From Micromonospora okii (GTDB lineage Bacteria; Actinomycetota; Actinomycetes; Mycobacteriales; Micromonosporaceae): a stretch of 64,000 nt of DNA. The stretch is taken from NCBI RefSeq assembly GCF_020884795.1, contig NZ_BBZF01000019.1:45673-109672 (forward strand), in the 5' to 3' direction. The translations under genes were made by a program, and so were the position numbers. The notes under the pieces were generated by a model that was not told the DNA's origin, did not search any database, and saw nothing but the letters and a program-made list of their open reading frames with translations. Each line of letters begins with the position of its first letter. Position 1 is the first letter of the stretch. Shown piece after piece: positions 1 to 8,716 of the stretch.

Positions 1-479
1 CGCCGGGTCGGCTCCGGCCCCGCGCCCATCATGCCGGGCGACACCCGGCCACGGGCCGCCGCCTGCGCCCCGGAGGGGCCGGCCTGATCGGGCCGGAGGC
101 GGCAACGACCGGCCAGACTTGGACACCGAAGTGGACGGTCGCCGGGGACGATCAGAAACAGCCGTCGACCGCGCGGACCGGCCATGGTGGACGGCCGCCG
201 GACGGCCCGCGCCGGCCTGTTTTCGGGCAGGCTGCCGCCCTGGTCGACGTACCCGCAGGTGGGCAGGCTCGCGCCCGGCGGCCGGCGGCACCGACGGACT
301 CGCGCATCCGATCCTGCCCGCCGGACCGGCCGAGCGGCAATCGGGCCGCACGACTTTTTTGATCTAGCCATTTGCACCTGGTGATGGTCTCGACGGCTGC
401 CGTAGGGTTCCGGCAACACCCCGAAAGACGCACCACTTTGGGCAGTCATGCCCTTTTTCACGCTGGGCGGTAGACCGCA
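1..479. other. Intergenic region upstream of the biosynthetic cluster
   Basis: I see no convincing gene here; the short open frames on both strands have no recognisable product. The right third (about 350-470) is less GC-rich than its surroundings, with a run of T at 354-360, and probably holds the promoter of the gene starting at 480. No clear -35/-10 pair or terminator could be identified. Confidence 0.5.
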
Positions 480-1880
480 GTGACCATGGATCGTTCGGCA
501 GAAGAATCTACGGTGGACGACCCCTCCTGGGTCGACGACGTCTTGTTGGCCGGCCCGTCGACCGACGTCTGCTTCCGGCTGCCCGACCCGGTGGACCGGG
601 GCACCCTGCGCCGGCTCGTCGGCGAGGCGCAGACCCGGCTCGCCGAGGCCGGGCTGCGCCCCGGCGGGGCCGCCGCGCTGCGCCTGCCGCCGTCGCTGGC
701 GTACGTGGTGAACCTCCTCGCCACCTGGCGCAGCGGGGCCCAGGCGGTCCTGCTCGACCACCGGCTCACCGACCACGAGGTCGCCCAGGCCCTCGAACGG
801 CTCACCCCGCAGGTCGTCATCGCCCCGGTCCGCAGCGGCGGCGGCGCGCTGAAGATCTTCGTGGACGTGACCGAGGGCGTGACGGCCTACTCGGACCGGC
901 CGGCGGGCAGCCCGCACGCGGTGATCCAGCTCAGCTCCGGCTCCACCGGCCCGTCGAAGGTGATCGGCCGCAGCGCGGCCTCCCTCGTGGCCGAGGTGCG
1001 CCGCTACACCCGCATCGACGGCGTCGCCCTGCCCGGCGAGCGGATCATCCTGCTGCCGTCCATGGTGCACGTGCTGGGCCTGGTCGGCGGGCTGCTCTAC
1101 GGGCTGCACGCCCGGGTCACGCTGGTGCCGCCGGACCGCCTCAGCGGCGACGCCGTGCTGGCCGCCGTCGCCGCCGACGACAGCCCCGCCACCGTGCTCG
1201 GCGTGCCCTTCCACATCGGACTGCTCGCCTCCACCCGGCCCACCGGCCCGCTGCCGCAGTTCAGGCGGATGACCACCGGCGGCGAGCTGGTGCCCCCGGC
1301 CGTGGTGGCCGCGTTCACCGACCGCTTCGGGGCGACCCTGGGCAACATGTACGGCATGACCGAGGTCGGGGTCATCGGCACCGACCTGCACGGGCGGCAC
1401 CGCCCGGCGATCGCCCCCGCGCCCGGCATCGAGGTCCGCGAGTCGTCCACCGGGGAGCTGTGGGTGAGCTGCCCGGACTCGCCGTACGTCGGCCTGAGCG
1501 ACCCGGACCGCTGGGCCGACGGCTGGCTGCACACCCGCGACGCCGGCACGGTCGACCCGGACACCGGCCTGGTCACCGTGCGCGGCCGGCTCGACTCGCA
1601 GGTCTCCGTCGGTGGCCTGAAGGTGGACCTCACCGAGGTCGAGGCCACCCTCACCGGGCTGCCCGGTGTCGGCGCGGCCGTGGTGGTCTACGACAACGGC
1701 ATCACCGCGTACGTGCAGCCGGACGGGCCGACGTCGGAGGAGGCGCTGGAGACGCTGCTGGCCGAGCGGCTGGCCGGCTACAAGCGCCCCCGCGTGCTGC
1801 GCCTGCTCGACCGCCTGCCCCGGACCACCACCGGCAAGCTGGTCCGCTCGACCGAGGCGCTGCGGGCGGCCACGCCGTGA
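480..1880 (+). CDS. Adenylate-forming ligase (acyl/aryl-ACP or -CoA ligase), 466 aa
   Basis: Member of the ANL superfamily of AMP-forming ligases, which activate a carboxylic acid as acyl-adenylate and load it on CoA or a carrier protein. The phosphate-binding loop LSSGSTGPSK lies at residues 151-160, a YGMTEVG-type motif follows in the middle, and the C-terminal TTTGKL motif carries the catalytic Lys (about residue 453). At 466 aa it is slightly short for the family, as is common in stand-alone A proteins. It starts with GTG at 480; an ATG two codons later is an alternative. It is the first plus-strand gene of the cluster and is convergent with the phosphopantetheinyl transferase. With two ACP genes downstream, loading of an ACP is a reasonable inference. 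The substrate cannot be read from the sequence. Confidence 0.85.
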   Translation: MTMDRSAEESTVDDPSWVDDVLLAGPSTDVCFRLPDPVDRGTLRRLVGEAQTRLAEAGLRPGGAAALRLPPSLAYVVNLLATWRSGAQAVLLDHRLTDHEVAQALERLTPQVVIAPVRSGGGALKIFVDVTEGVTAYSDRPAGSPHAVIQLSSGSTGPSKVIGRSAASLVAEVRRYTRIDGVALPGERIILLPSMVHVLGLVGGLLYGLHARVTLVPPDRLSGDAVLAAVAADDSPATVLGVPFHIGLLASTRPTGPLPQFRRMTTGGELVPPAVVAAFTDRFGATLGNMYGMTEVGVIGTDLHGRHRPAIAPAPGIEVRESSTGELWVSCPDSPYVGLSDPDRWADGWLHTRDAGTVDPDTGLVTVRGRLDSQVSVGGLKVDLTEVEATLTGLPGVGAAVVVYDNGITAYVQPDGPTSEEALETLLAERLAGYKRPRVLRLLDRLPRTTTGKLVRSTEALRAATP

Positions 1881-1918
1881 CCGGGCCGCTCCGGCGGCCC
1901 GCCGCCCCGACCGACCGC

Positions 1919-2545
1919 TCAGTGGGCGACGACGTCCACCGCGTCGGCCGGGCCGTCCACCGCGACGGCCAGCACCAGGTCGCCGGCCGACGCGAGGTCA
2001 CCGGCCAGCCGGGGGTGGCCGACCCGCAGCCCGCGCGCGCCGGGCACCGGGCGAAGCGGCCCGCCCGGTCCGGCGGGCACCGGCATCCGGCGGCGCAACC
2101 CGCCGTCGCGCAGCCCCCGGCCGAGCGCCTTGCCCACCGCCTCCTTGGCCGTCCACAGCAGCAGGAACGCCTCGGCACGCCGGTCGGCGGGGTGGGCGGC
2201 CAACCAGGCGGCCTCCTCCGGGGCGTACCAGCGGCGGGCCAGCGCCACCGCGGGCAGGTCGCGGCGGCGCTCGACGTCGACCCCCACGGGGCCTGCGCGG
2301 CGGGCCGCGACCACTACCACGCCGTCGGCGTGGCTGACGCTCACCAACAGCCCGGCCCCGTCGCCGGCGCGGACGAACGGCCGACCGTCGGCGTCGCGCC
2401 CCACCCGGATCTCCGCCTCCGGCCGACCGAGCAGCGCGCCACCCGCGCGCCGCAGCAGCAACCGGGCCGCCGCCGGCCGACCGCCGGCTGCGCGGCCCAC
2501 CCACACGTTCACGGTGTCCCGACCGGGCACCGCTGACTGGCTCAC
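1919..2545 (-). CDS. 4'-Phosphopantetheinyl transferase, Sfp type
   Basis: Transfers the phosphopantetheine arm of CoA to the conserved Ser of carrier proteins, converting apo-ACP to holo-ACP. The family signatures are present: GVDVE at residues 88-92 (Mg-binding Asp and Glu) and WTAKEAVGKALGRGL from residue 131, with the conserved W, K and E. The length of 208 aa fits the family. The gene is divergent from the ACP gene, with only 15 bp between their starts, so it probably serves the two ACPs of this cluster. The GTG at 2545 has a poor ribosome site; an in-frame GTG at 2512 (VNVWVGRA) is an alternative that would remove 11 residues of no recognisable homology. Confidence 0.9.
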   Translation of the reverse strand: MSQSAVPGRDTVNVWVGRAAGGRPAAARLLLRRAGGALLGRPEAEIRVGRDADGRPFVRAGDGAGLLVSVSHADGVVVVAARRAGPVGVDVERRRDLPAVALARRWYAPEEAAWLAAHPADRRAEAFLLLWTAKEAVGKALGRGLRDGGLRRRMPVPAGPGGPLRPVPGARGLRVGHPRLAGDLASAGDLVLAVAVDGPADAVDVVAH

Positions 2546-2560
2546 GGAAAGAGGTTAACC

Positions 2561-2827
2561 ATGCGCGACGAGGTCCGTGCCTTCGTCATCTCCCAGCTCG
2601 CCGACATGAACTACGACGTCGACGACATCGACGACGACACCACGCTCGGCCCCTCCGGCGTCGACCTGGAGTCGCTGGCCCTGGCCGACCTGGCCGTGCG
2701 GGTCGAGGACCACTACGGCCTGAAGTTCGCCGACGACGAGTCGGAGAAGCTGGCCCTGATGACGGTCGGCGAGTTCACCACGATGATCGCCGACCGGGTC
2801 GCCGCGACGGCCGACGGCAACTCCTGA
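2561..2827 (+). CDS. Acyl carrier protein
   Basis: A small acidic protein of 88 aa with the four-helix carrier-protein pattern. The phosphopantetheine Ser is S38 in VDLESLAL, where the usual DSL is ESL. It carries the growing or starter acyl chain as a thioester. An AGAGG-like ribosome site precedes the ATG. The stop overlaps the start of the next gene (ATGA-type overlap at 2825-2829), so this and the following genes are translationally coupled. The neighbouring ligases and ketosynthases are its likely partners. Confidence 0.9.
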   Translation: MRDEVRAFVISQLADMNYDVDDIDDDTTLGPSGVDLESLALADLAVRVEDHYGLKFADDESEKLALMTVGEFTTMIADRVAATADGNS

Positions 2828-3072
2828 TGTCCGGTCAGCCCGAGTTGGGGCGAGCCGACCTGCTGACCATGCTCGCCGAGATGACCGGCAAGCCGGCCGA
2901 CGAGGTGCCCGACCGGGTGGGCTCGATGGAGCTGGCCTGGCTGGTGCACATGGTCGAGCAGCGCCACGACCGCCGGCTCGACCTCACCGACGACCAGCTC
3001 GCGGGTATCCGCACGGTCGACGACGCCGTGGCGGTGTTCCGCGCCTGCCTGAGCGTCCCCGCAGATGGCTGA
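2827..3072 (+). CDS. Second, divergent acyl carrier protein-like protein
   Basis: 81 aa with the size and helix pattern of an ACP. The segment VGSMELAWLVHMVEQ aligns with the helix-II start of ACPs: Ser33 sits where the modified Ser should be, but the preceding Asp is Gly. It may be an active second carrier or a specialised one dedicated to one ligase or ketosynthase. Paired ACPs are common in type II polyketide and aryl-polyene loci. Its start overlaps the stop of the first ACP and its end overlaps the next gene by 8 bases, so it belongs to the same operon. Assignment as an ACP is probable; its modification is uncertain. Confidence 0.75.
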   Translation: MSGQPELGRADLLTMLAEMTGKPADEVPDRVGSMELAWLVHMVEQRHDRRLDLTDDQLAGIRTVDDAVAVFRACLSVPADG

Positions 3073-4159
3073 GCGGGCCGGCGTACGGATCACCGGCGTC
3101 CACGCGCTCAGCGCGCTCGGCAGGGGGGCCGACGCGCAGCTCGCCGGGGTGCTCGCCGGCGCCCCGGCGTTCCGGCCGGTCGGCCGGTTCGACACCACCG
3201 CCCGCCGGGTCGGCGTGGCGGCCACCCTGCCGGAGGCCGGCGCCCTGCCCGACGAGCTGGCCGAGGCGGTGCGCGCCGCCTGCGCGGCGGCCCGGCTCGG
3301 CCCGGGGGAGCGGGCGGTTGCGCCGCTGCTGCTCGCCGCGCACGGCGGCGCGGGAGTGCCGGCCTTGGCCCGGGAGCTGGCCGACGGCTGCGGCCTGGCC
3401 GGCGCGCCCCGGGCCTACACCAGCGCCTGCGTGTCGGCGTCCACGGCGGTGGCCGACGCCGCCGCGCTGATCGCCCGCGGCGACGTCGACCGCGTCGTGG
3501 TCGCCGCCGGCTACCTGGTCGAACCCGACCAGTACGCGCTCTTCGACGCCGGGCGTGCCCTGGCCACCGACGGCGCGGTGCGCCCGTTCAGCGCGGGCCG
3601 GCGCGGGCTGCTGCTCGGCGACGGCGTGGCCGCCGTGGTGCTGGAGTCCGCCGGGGCGGCCCGCCGCCGGGGCGCGCCGACGCTGGCGGAGGTGCTCGGC
3701 TGGGGGCGGGCCGGCGACGGCCACCACCCCTGCCAGCCCGACCCGCAGGGGCGCGGGCTGGCGCGGGCGGTCGGTGCGGCGCTGCGCCGTGCCGGGCTGC
3801 GCCCGGAGGAGATCGGGTACGTCAACGCCAACGCCACCGGCACCGGCTACAGCGACGCGGCCGAGGCGGCGGCCCTGCGGCTGGCGTGGGGTGAGCACGC
3901 CGGTCGGGTGCCGATCAGCTCCACCAAGGCGCTGCACGGGCACGCCCTGGAGGCGTCCGGGCTGCTGGAGCTGGTGGTGACCGTCCTCGCCACGGGGCAC
4001 GGGAAGCTGCCGGTCAACGCCGGCTGGCTCGGCCCCGACGAGGCGTGCCCGCTGGACGTGATCCGCGACGCGCCCCGCCCGGCCGCCACCCCGTACGCGC
4101 TGAGCCTGAACTCCGCGTTCGGCGGCGCGAACACCGCCCTGCTGGTGGGTGCGGCATGA
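3065..4159 (+). CDS. Beta-ketoacyl-ACP synthase-like protein with C-N-H active site
   Basis: Thiolase-fold ketosynthase, 364 aa, about 40-50 residues shorter than a usual FabF. The nucleophile Cys122 lies in YTSACVSAS, and Lys288 and His293 lie in STKALHGHALEASG. The motif normally reading NAHGTGT reads NANATGT (254-260), so the first catalytic His is replaced by Asn256. That His normally helps decarboxylate malonyl-ACP. The C-terminal NSAFGGANT loop is present. The gene overlaps its neighbours and is followed by a Cys-less ketosynthase-like fragment, then a normal FabF homologue at 6320. It could catalyse a non-decarboxylative acyl transfer, hydrolysis or an altered condensation; this is inferred from the missing His. 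Confidence 0.85.
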   Translation: MAERAGVRITGVHALSALGRGADAQLAGVLAGAPAFRPVGRFDTTARRVGVAATLPEAGALPDELAEAVRAACAAARLGPGERAVAPLLLAAHGGAGVPALARELADGCGLAGAPRAYTSACVSASTAVADAAALIARGDVDRVVVAAGYLVEPDQYALFDAGRALATDGAVRPFSAGRRGLLLGDGVAAVVLESAGAARRRGAPTLAEVLGWGRAGDGHHPCQPDPQGRGLARAVGAALRRAGLRPEEIGYVNANATGTGYSDAAEAAALRLAWGEHAGRVPISSTKALHGHALEASGLLELVVTVLATGHGKLPVNAGWLGPDEACPLDVIRDAPRPAATPYALSLNSAFGGANTALLVGAA

Positions 4160-4710
4160 CGGGGGAGACGATCGGCGGCCTGCGGGTGCTCGCCGAGGCG
4201 CGCTGGCCCGAGCCGGGCGACGCCGCGCCGCCGACCCTGCCCGGGTTCGTGCACTCGACGTTCAGCCCGGTCGTGGCGGCCGTGGCCGACCGCTGCCTCA
4301 CCCGGCGGCACGGCGAGCGGCCGGCCCCGGAGCCGGTGGCCGCCCGGACGGCGGTGGTGCTGGTCAGCGCGGCCGGGGACCGGGCGAGCGCCGACCACGT
4401 GCGTGCCACGGTCGCGCAGGGCGGCCGACCCGGTCCGCTGTTCTTCTTCCAGTCCGTGCCGAACAGCGTCGCCGGGCACGTCGCGGCGCGCTGGGGGCTG
4501 GGCGGCCCGGTGGTCTGCGTGGCCCCGACCGGGGACCCGCTGGCCGAGGGCACTGCCGAGGCGGAGCTGCTGTGCGCCGACGGCGACGCCGACGAGACCT
4601 TGTTGATCATGATTGAGCAGCCACCCGGCGACGCCGGCGCGGCCGGCCCGGGCGAGGCGCCCGGGACCCGGGCCGTCGCGGTGCTGCTGGGGGGAGGAGA
4701 CACCCGATGA
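4156..4710 (+). CDS. Ketosynthase N-terminal-like protein without catalytic Cys
   Basis: 184 aa, resembling only the N-terminal half of a ketosynthase (Ketoacyl-synt_2-type proteins known from aryl-polyene and related clusters). The recognisable part is FFFQSVPNSVAGHVAARWGL followed by GPVVCVAP; the position of the active-site Cys is occupied by PTGDPLA, so no nucleophile is present. The family is usually found beside discrete ketosynthases and may act as a chain-length-factor-like or scaffolding partner; its function is not established. The ATG at 4156 overlaps the stop of the upstream ketosynthase (ATGA), and its own stop overlaps the next start, so it is translationally coupled on both sides. 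Confidence 0.7.
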   Translation: MTGETIGGLRVLAEARWPEPGDAAPPTLPGFVHSTFSPVVAAVADRCLTRRHGERPAPEPVAARTAVVLVSAAGDRASADHVRATVAQGGRPGPLFFFQSVPNSVAGHVAARWGLGGPVVCVAPTGDPLAEGTAEAELLCADGDADETLLIMIEQPPGDAGAAGPGEAPGTRAVAVLLGGGDTR

Positions 4711-6323
4711 GGACCAGGGGACTGCGCGGCGTGCTGGCCGCCGACACCGAGATCGGCGCCGGCAACGTGCTCGCCCGGGTGCTGGCGCACGGCGCCGACC
4801 CGGACGGCCCGGGCCTGACCTTCGACACGGCCGTCGACGGGCACCCGGCCGAGCACGCGCTCACGCTGGGGCAGCTCGACGAGCGGGTCGCCGCGCGGGC
4901 GGCCTGGCTGCACGCCCGGGGCGTCAAGCCGCGCGACCCGGTCGCCGTCTGGGCCACCGCCGCCGCCGACATGGTGCTCAGCTTCCTCGCGTTGACCCGC
5001 CTCGGCGCGATCCCCGCGCTGATGAACGGCAAGCTGCGCCCCGAGATCGCCGCCGAGTACATCCGCCGGCTGCGCGGCGCGGGTGTGCTCGCCGACGCCG
5101 CGCACACCGCGCTGCTGGCCGGGCACGACCTCGGCGCGCCGCTGCTCGGCACCCCCGCCGAGGCGGGCGCGGGCGACCCGGCCGACGCGCCGGCCCACTA
5201 CCGGCACCACTCCGACGACCCGATCGTCATCACCCACACCTCCGGCACCACGGGGGTGCCGAAGGCCGTGCTGCACTCGCACAGCAGCCTCTTCGCCGCC
5301 ACCCGGCACCTGCTGTCCATGCCGCAGGCGCAGGGCACCGGCCGCATCCTCAACGCGCTGCCCGCCCCGCACACCGCGACCGTGCTCATGGTCAACCAGG
5401 CGCTCGGCAACCGCGCGCAGATGTTCCTCCTCTCCGACCAGGGCGGGGAGCGGGTGCTCGACGCCATCCAGCGGTGGCGGCCCGACGGGGTGTTCGGCTT
5501 CTCCGTCACCTGGGCTGAGCTGGCCCGCTTCGACCTGTCCGGGTACGACCTCGACTCGGTGCGGCTGTGGTTCAACACCGGCGACTGCTCCCACGAGCCG
5601 CACGTGCGGCGACTCGTCGCGGTCGGCTCGCGGGACACCGTCACCCGCCAGGGCGTGGTCCGGGTGCCCGGCTCCGTCTTCATCGACGGGCTGGGCTCCA
5701 GCGAGATGGGCCACTCGATGTTCCACGTCACCCACACCGCCGAGACCGACCGGTACGGCCGCTGCGTGGGCCGCCCGTACCGGTTCGCGAAGGTCGCGGT
5801 GCTCGACGCCGAGGGCAACGAGCTGCCGCCGGGGCAGGTCGGCTGGCTCGGCATCGACTCACCGTCGCTGTTCCGGGGCTACTGGAACGACTCCGTCACC
5901 ACCTACCGGTCCCGGCTGCGCGGCTGGTACCTCACCGGCGACCTGGTGTACGCCGACGACGAGGGCCGCTACTACCACATGGACCGGGCCGTGGACTCCG
6001 TCGAGACCGGCGACGGGAAGCGGTTCTTCACCGCCCTGTCCGAGGAGCGGGTTCTCGCCGCCTGCCCCGACGTCACCGACTGCACCGTGGTCATCGTCTC
6101 CGGGGACGGTGCCGTCGTCACCGACGTGCTGCTGGAGCTGGCCGCCGGCGCCGACCCGGCCGCCGACCGCACCGGGGCGGTGCGCGCGGCGCTCGGCGCG
6201 GACGTCGGGGCCACCCTGCGCCGGGTGGTGCCGGTGCGCTCCGAGGACATCCCGGTCACCGTGACCGGCAAGGTGCGCAAGGTGGCGCTGCGCGAGCGCT
6301 ACCTGAACGGGTCGCCGTCGTGA
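4707..6323 (+). CDS. AMP-forming acyl-CoA/aryl-CoA ligase, 538 aa
   Basis: Full-length ANL-superfamily ligase. The P-loop THTSGTTGVPKAV is at residues 176-188, a GLGSSEMGHS motif takes the place of the usual YGxTE, GWYLTGD lies near 410, and the C-terminal VTGKVRK carries the catalytic Lys. A good ribosome site (GGGGAGGAG) precedes ATG 4707. It sits between the two ketosynthase genes and overlaps both neighbours. It is a second acid-activating enzyme, so the product probably contains more than one externally supplied carboxylic acid, or one ligase loads an ACP and the other makes a CoA ester. The substrate is unknown. Confidence 0.85.
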   Translation: MRTRGLRGVLAADTEIGAGNVLARVLAHGADPDGPGLTFDTAVDGHPAEHALTLGQLDERVAARAAWLHARGVKPRDPVAVWATAAADMVLSFLALTRLGAIPALMNGKLRPEIAAEYIRRLRGAGVLADAAHTALLAGHDLGAPLLGTPAEAGAGDPADAPAHYRHHSDDPIVITHTSGTTGVPKAVLHSHSSLFAATRHLLSMPQAQGTGRILNALPAPHTATVLMVNQALGNRAQMFLLSDQGGERVLDAIQRWRPDGVFGFSVTWAELARFDLSGYDLDSVRLWFNTGDCSHEPHVRRLVAVGSRDTVTRQGVVRVPGSVFIDGLGSSEMGHSMFHVTHTAETDRYGRCVGRPYRFAKVAVLDAEGNELPPGQVGWLGIDSPSLFRGYWNDSVTTYRSRLRGWYLTGDLVYADDEGRYYHMDRAVDSVETGDGKRFFTALSEERVLAACPDVTDCTVVIVSGDGAVVTDVLLELAAGADPAADRTGAVRAALGADVGATLRRVVPVRSEDIPVTVTGKVRKVALRERYLNGSPS

Positions 6324-7564
6324 CCGCCGTCATCACCGGGATGGGCCTGTTCACCCCCGCCGGCCGGGGCGTGGCGGAGACCTTCGACGCCCTGCTCACC
6401 GGCCGGTCCGGGCTGGTCCGCCCGCCCGAGGGCCACCCCGCCCGGGAGTCCCTGGAGGCCGCCGGGCTGCTGCCGGAGATCGACCCGCGCACGGTCGCCT
6501 CCGGGCCGGAGACCCGGGTGCTCGACCGGATCGTCGTGCTCGCCCTGCTCGCCGCCGCCGACGCGCTCGCCGACGCCGGCATCGAGGTGGGCCGCGACGT
6601 GGACCCGGGCCGGATCGGGGTGATCGTCGGCGGGGTCGGCGGGATGTCCACGCTGGAGAGCCAGGTGCTGGCCCGCGCCGCCCGGGGCCGCGCGGCGGTC
6701 AGCCCGTACCTGCTCACCGGCATCCTGCCGAACATGCCGGCGGCGCGGATCGCCATCGCCCACGGCATCCGCGGCTACAGCTCGTCGGTCGGCACGGCCT
6801 GCGCCTCCGGCGCGCAGGCGGTCGCCGACGCGGTCCGGCTCATCCGCGCCGGGGAGGCCGACGTGGTGGTCTGCGGGGCCAGCGAGGCCCCGCTCTTCCC
6901 CACCTTCGCCGACACCTTCGGCAACGCCCGGGCCCTCGCCCGGGGCTGGGCCGAGCCGGGCGAGGCGAGCCGGCCCTTCGACGCCCGGCGCAACGGGTTC
7001 GTGCTGGCCGAGGGGGCGGCGCTGCTGGTGCTGGAGCGCGCCGAGCACGCCGCCGCCCGGGGCGTCACCGGGTACGCCGAGGTGGCCGGCTACGGGGCGA
7101 ACACCGACGCCTACCACCCGACCGCGCCCCGGCCGGACGGCGCGGGGGCGGCCGAGTGCATGCGCCGCGCCCTGGCCGGCGCCGGGGTGGGCCCCGGCGA
7201 CGTCGGCTACGTCAACGCGCACGGCACCGGCACGAAGCTCGGCGACATCGCCGAGACCACGGCGCTGGCCGAGGTCTTCGGCGACGGCGGGGTGCCGGTC
7301 AGCTCCACCAAGGGGATCACCGGGCACCTGCTCGGGGCGTCCGGGGTGCTGGAGGCGGCGGCCACCGCGCTCGCGCTGGGGCGGGGGCTGCTGCCGCCGA
7401 CCTGGAACCTCGACGACCCGGATCCGGCGTGCCCCGCCGACCACATCCGCAAAGAGGCACGGCGGGCCGCGCCGGAGCACGCGCTGAGCAACTCGTTCGG
7501 CTTCGGCGGGCAGAACGTCAGCCTGCTGCTGCGGCGCACCGCCGCTGCGGGCGCCGGCAGGTGA
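6320..7564 (+). CDS. Beta-ketoacyl-ACP synthase II (FabF-like), canonical C-H-H
   Basis: 414 aa with the complete catalytic set of a decarboxylating ketosynthase: Cys161 in GTACASG, His301 in NAHGTGTKLGD, Lys331 and His336 in STKGITGHLLGASG, and the NSFGFGGQN loop. It would condense malonyl-ACP with an acyl-ACP starter. No ketoreductase or dehydratase gene is in the cluster, so an unreduced beta-keto unit is expected, unless primary-metabolism reductases act. The GTG at 6320 overlaps the upstream stop (GTGA). It is followed by a GC-rich hairpin at 7578-7598 before the oxidation genes. Confidence 0.9.
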   Translation: MTAVITGMGLFTPAGRGVAETFDALLTGRSGLVRPPEGHPARESLEAAGLLPEIDPRTVASGPETRVLDRIVVLALLAAADALADAGIEVGRDVDPGRIGVIVGGVGGMSTLESQVLARAARGRAAVSPYLLTGILPNMPAARIAIAHGIRGYSSSVGTACASGAQAVADAVRLIRAGEADVVVCGASEAPLFPTFADTFGNARALARGWAEPGEASRPFDARRNGFVLAEGAALLVLERAEHAAARGVTGYAEVAGYGANTDAYHPTAPRPDGAGAAECMRRALAGAGVGPGDVGYVNAHGTGTKLGDIAETTALAEVFGDGGVPVSSTKGITGHLLGASGVLEAAATALALGRGLLPPTWNLDDPDPACPADHIRKEARRAAPEHALSNSFGFGGQNVSLLLRRTAAAGAGR

Positions 7565-7577
7565 TCTCTCGTACCAC

Positions 7578-7598
7578 CCCGGGCGGGGCGCGCCCGGG
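7578..7598 (+). terminator. GC-rich hairpin between ketosynthase and hmaS genes
   Basis: An 8-bp perfect inverted repeat (CCCGGGCG / CGCCCGGG) with a 5-base loop, in the only sizeable gap between 2561 and 13744. There is no T-tract. It may be an attenuator or processing site that divides the operon into an ACP/KS block and an oxidation block. Confidence 0.4.
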
Positions 7599-7634
7599 CG
7601 GCAGTCACGGGGGGACATGGGGAAGGGCTGGAAG

Positions 7635-8714
7635 ATGGACATCCGTTCTATAGATCACGTCGAACTCTACGTGGGGGACGCCCGGCAGGCGGCCTTCTAC
7701 TTCGGCACCGCCGTCGGGTTCCGGCTCCGGGGCCAGGGCGGCCCCGAGACCGGGCTGGCCGGGCAGCGCTCGCTGCTGCTGGGCCAGGCCGACATCCGGA
7801 TGGTGCTCACCTCGGGGCTGACGGCGCAGCACCCGGCGTCGACGTACGTGCAGCGGCACGGCGACGGCATCGCGGTGGTGGCGCTGGAGGTCGACGACGC
7901 CGCCGGGGCGTACGCGGAGCTGGTGGAACGGGGGGCGACGCCCGTGCGCCCGCCGGCCACCTTCACCGGCGCGGACGCCGAGGTGGTGATCGCCGAGGTG
8001 GGCGGCTTCGGCGACGTGACGCACCGGCTGGTGCAGCGCCGGGGCGACCGCAGCGAGTTCCTGCCCGGGGCGTTCGAGACGGAACCGCCGGCCGGCGGCG
8101 ACGGGCGGCTGCTCGCCGAGATCGACCACCTGGCGATCTGCGTGCCGCCGGGGCAGCTCGCGGAGACCGTCGCCCACTACGAGCGGGTCTTCGGCTTCTC
8201 GGCCATCTTCACCGAGCACGTGGAGGTCGCCGGGCAGGCGATGAACTCCACGGCGGTGCAGAGCCCGTCGGGGCGGGTCACCCTGGTGCTGCTGGAGCCG
8301 GACACGAGCCACCGGCCGGGGCAGATCGACGCGTTCCTCGCCCAGCACGCCGGGGCCGGGGTGCAGCACCTCGCGCTGCGCACCGACGACATCGTCACGG
8401 CGGTCGGCGCGCTGCGCGAGCGGGGGGTCCGCTTCGCCGGCACCCCGGCGGCCTACTACGACGACCTGGAGCAGCGGGTCGGCCCGGTCGACGCGCCGCT
8501 GGACCGGCTGCGCGAGCTGAGCATCCTGGCCGACCGCGACCACGGCGGCCAGCTCCTGCAGATCTTCACCGAGTCGATGCACGTGCGGCGCACCCTCTTC
8601 CTCGAACTCATCGAGCGGCGCGGGGCGCTGACCTTCGGCAGCGGCAACATCAAGGCCCTCTACGAGGCCAAGGAACGCGAGCTGGCCGCCACGGCGGCAG
8701 CACAGGGGGTGTGA
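7635..8714 (+). CDS. hmaS: 4-Hydroxymandelate synthase (HPPD family)
   Basis: Non-heme Fe(II) dioxygenase converting 4-hydroxyphenylpyruvate to 4-hydroxymandelate and CO2, the first step of 4-hydroxyphenylglycine biosynthesis. Two VOC-type domains are seen. The metal ligands should be His165, His245 and Glu324. The region QAMNSTAVQS...TLVLLEP and the C-terminus FGSGNIKALYEA match what I recall of glycopeptide-cluster HmaS rather than HPPD, where the matching strand carries Ser/Lys/Pro substrate contacts. The ATG at 7635 aligns with the usual N-terminus and has GGAAGG upstream; an ATG at 7617 would add six residues. The paired Hmo and HpgT genes lie 17 kb downstream, which supports HmaS over HPPD. 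Confidence 0.88.
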   Translation: MDIRSIDHVELYVGDARQAAFYFGTAVGFRLRGQGGPETGLAGQRSLLLGQADIRMVLTSGLTAQHPASTYVQRHGDGIAVVALEVDDAAGAYAELVERGATPVRPPATFTGADAEVVIAEVGGFGDVTHRLVQRRGDRSEFLPGAFETEPPAGGDGRLLAEIDHLAICVPPGQLAETVAHYERVFGFSAIFTEHVEVAGQAMNSTAVQSPSGRVTLVLLEPDTSHRPGQIDAFLAQHAGAGVQHLALRTDDIVTAVGALRERGVRFAGTPAAYYDDLEQRVGPVDAPLDRLRELSILADRDHGGQLLQIFTESMHVRRTLFLELIERRGALTFGSGNIKALYEAKERELAATAAAQGV

Positions 8715-8716
8715 TC

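Noticed and set aside
7635..8714. Assignment as 4-hydroxyphenylpyruvate dioxygenase for tyrosine catabolism
   Set aside because: Active-site segments match hydroxymandelate synthase and the Hmo and HpgT genes are in the same cluster; HPPD-type Ser/Lys/Pro contacts are absent.
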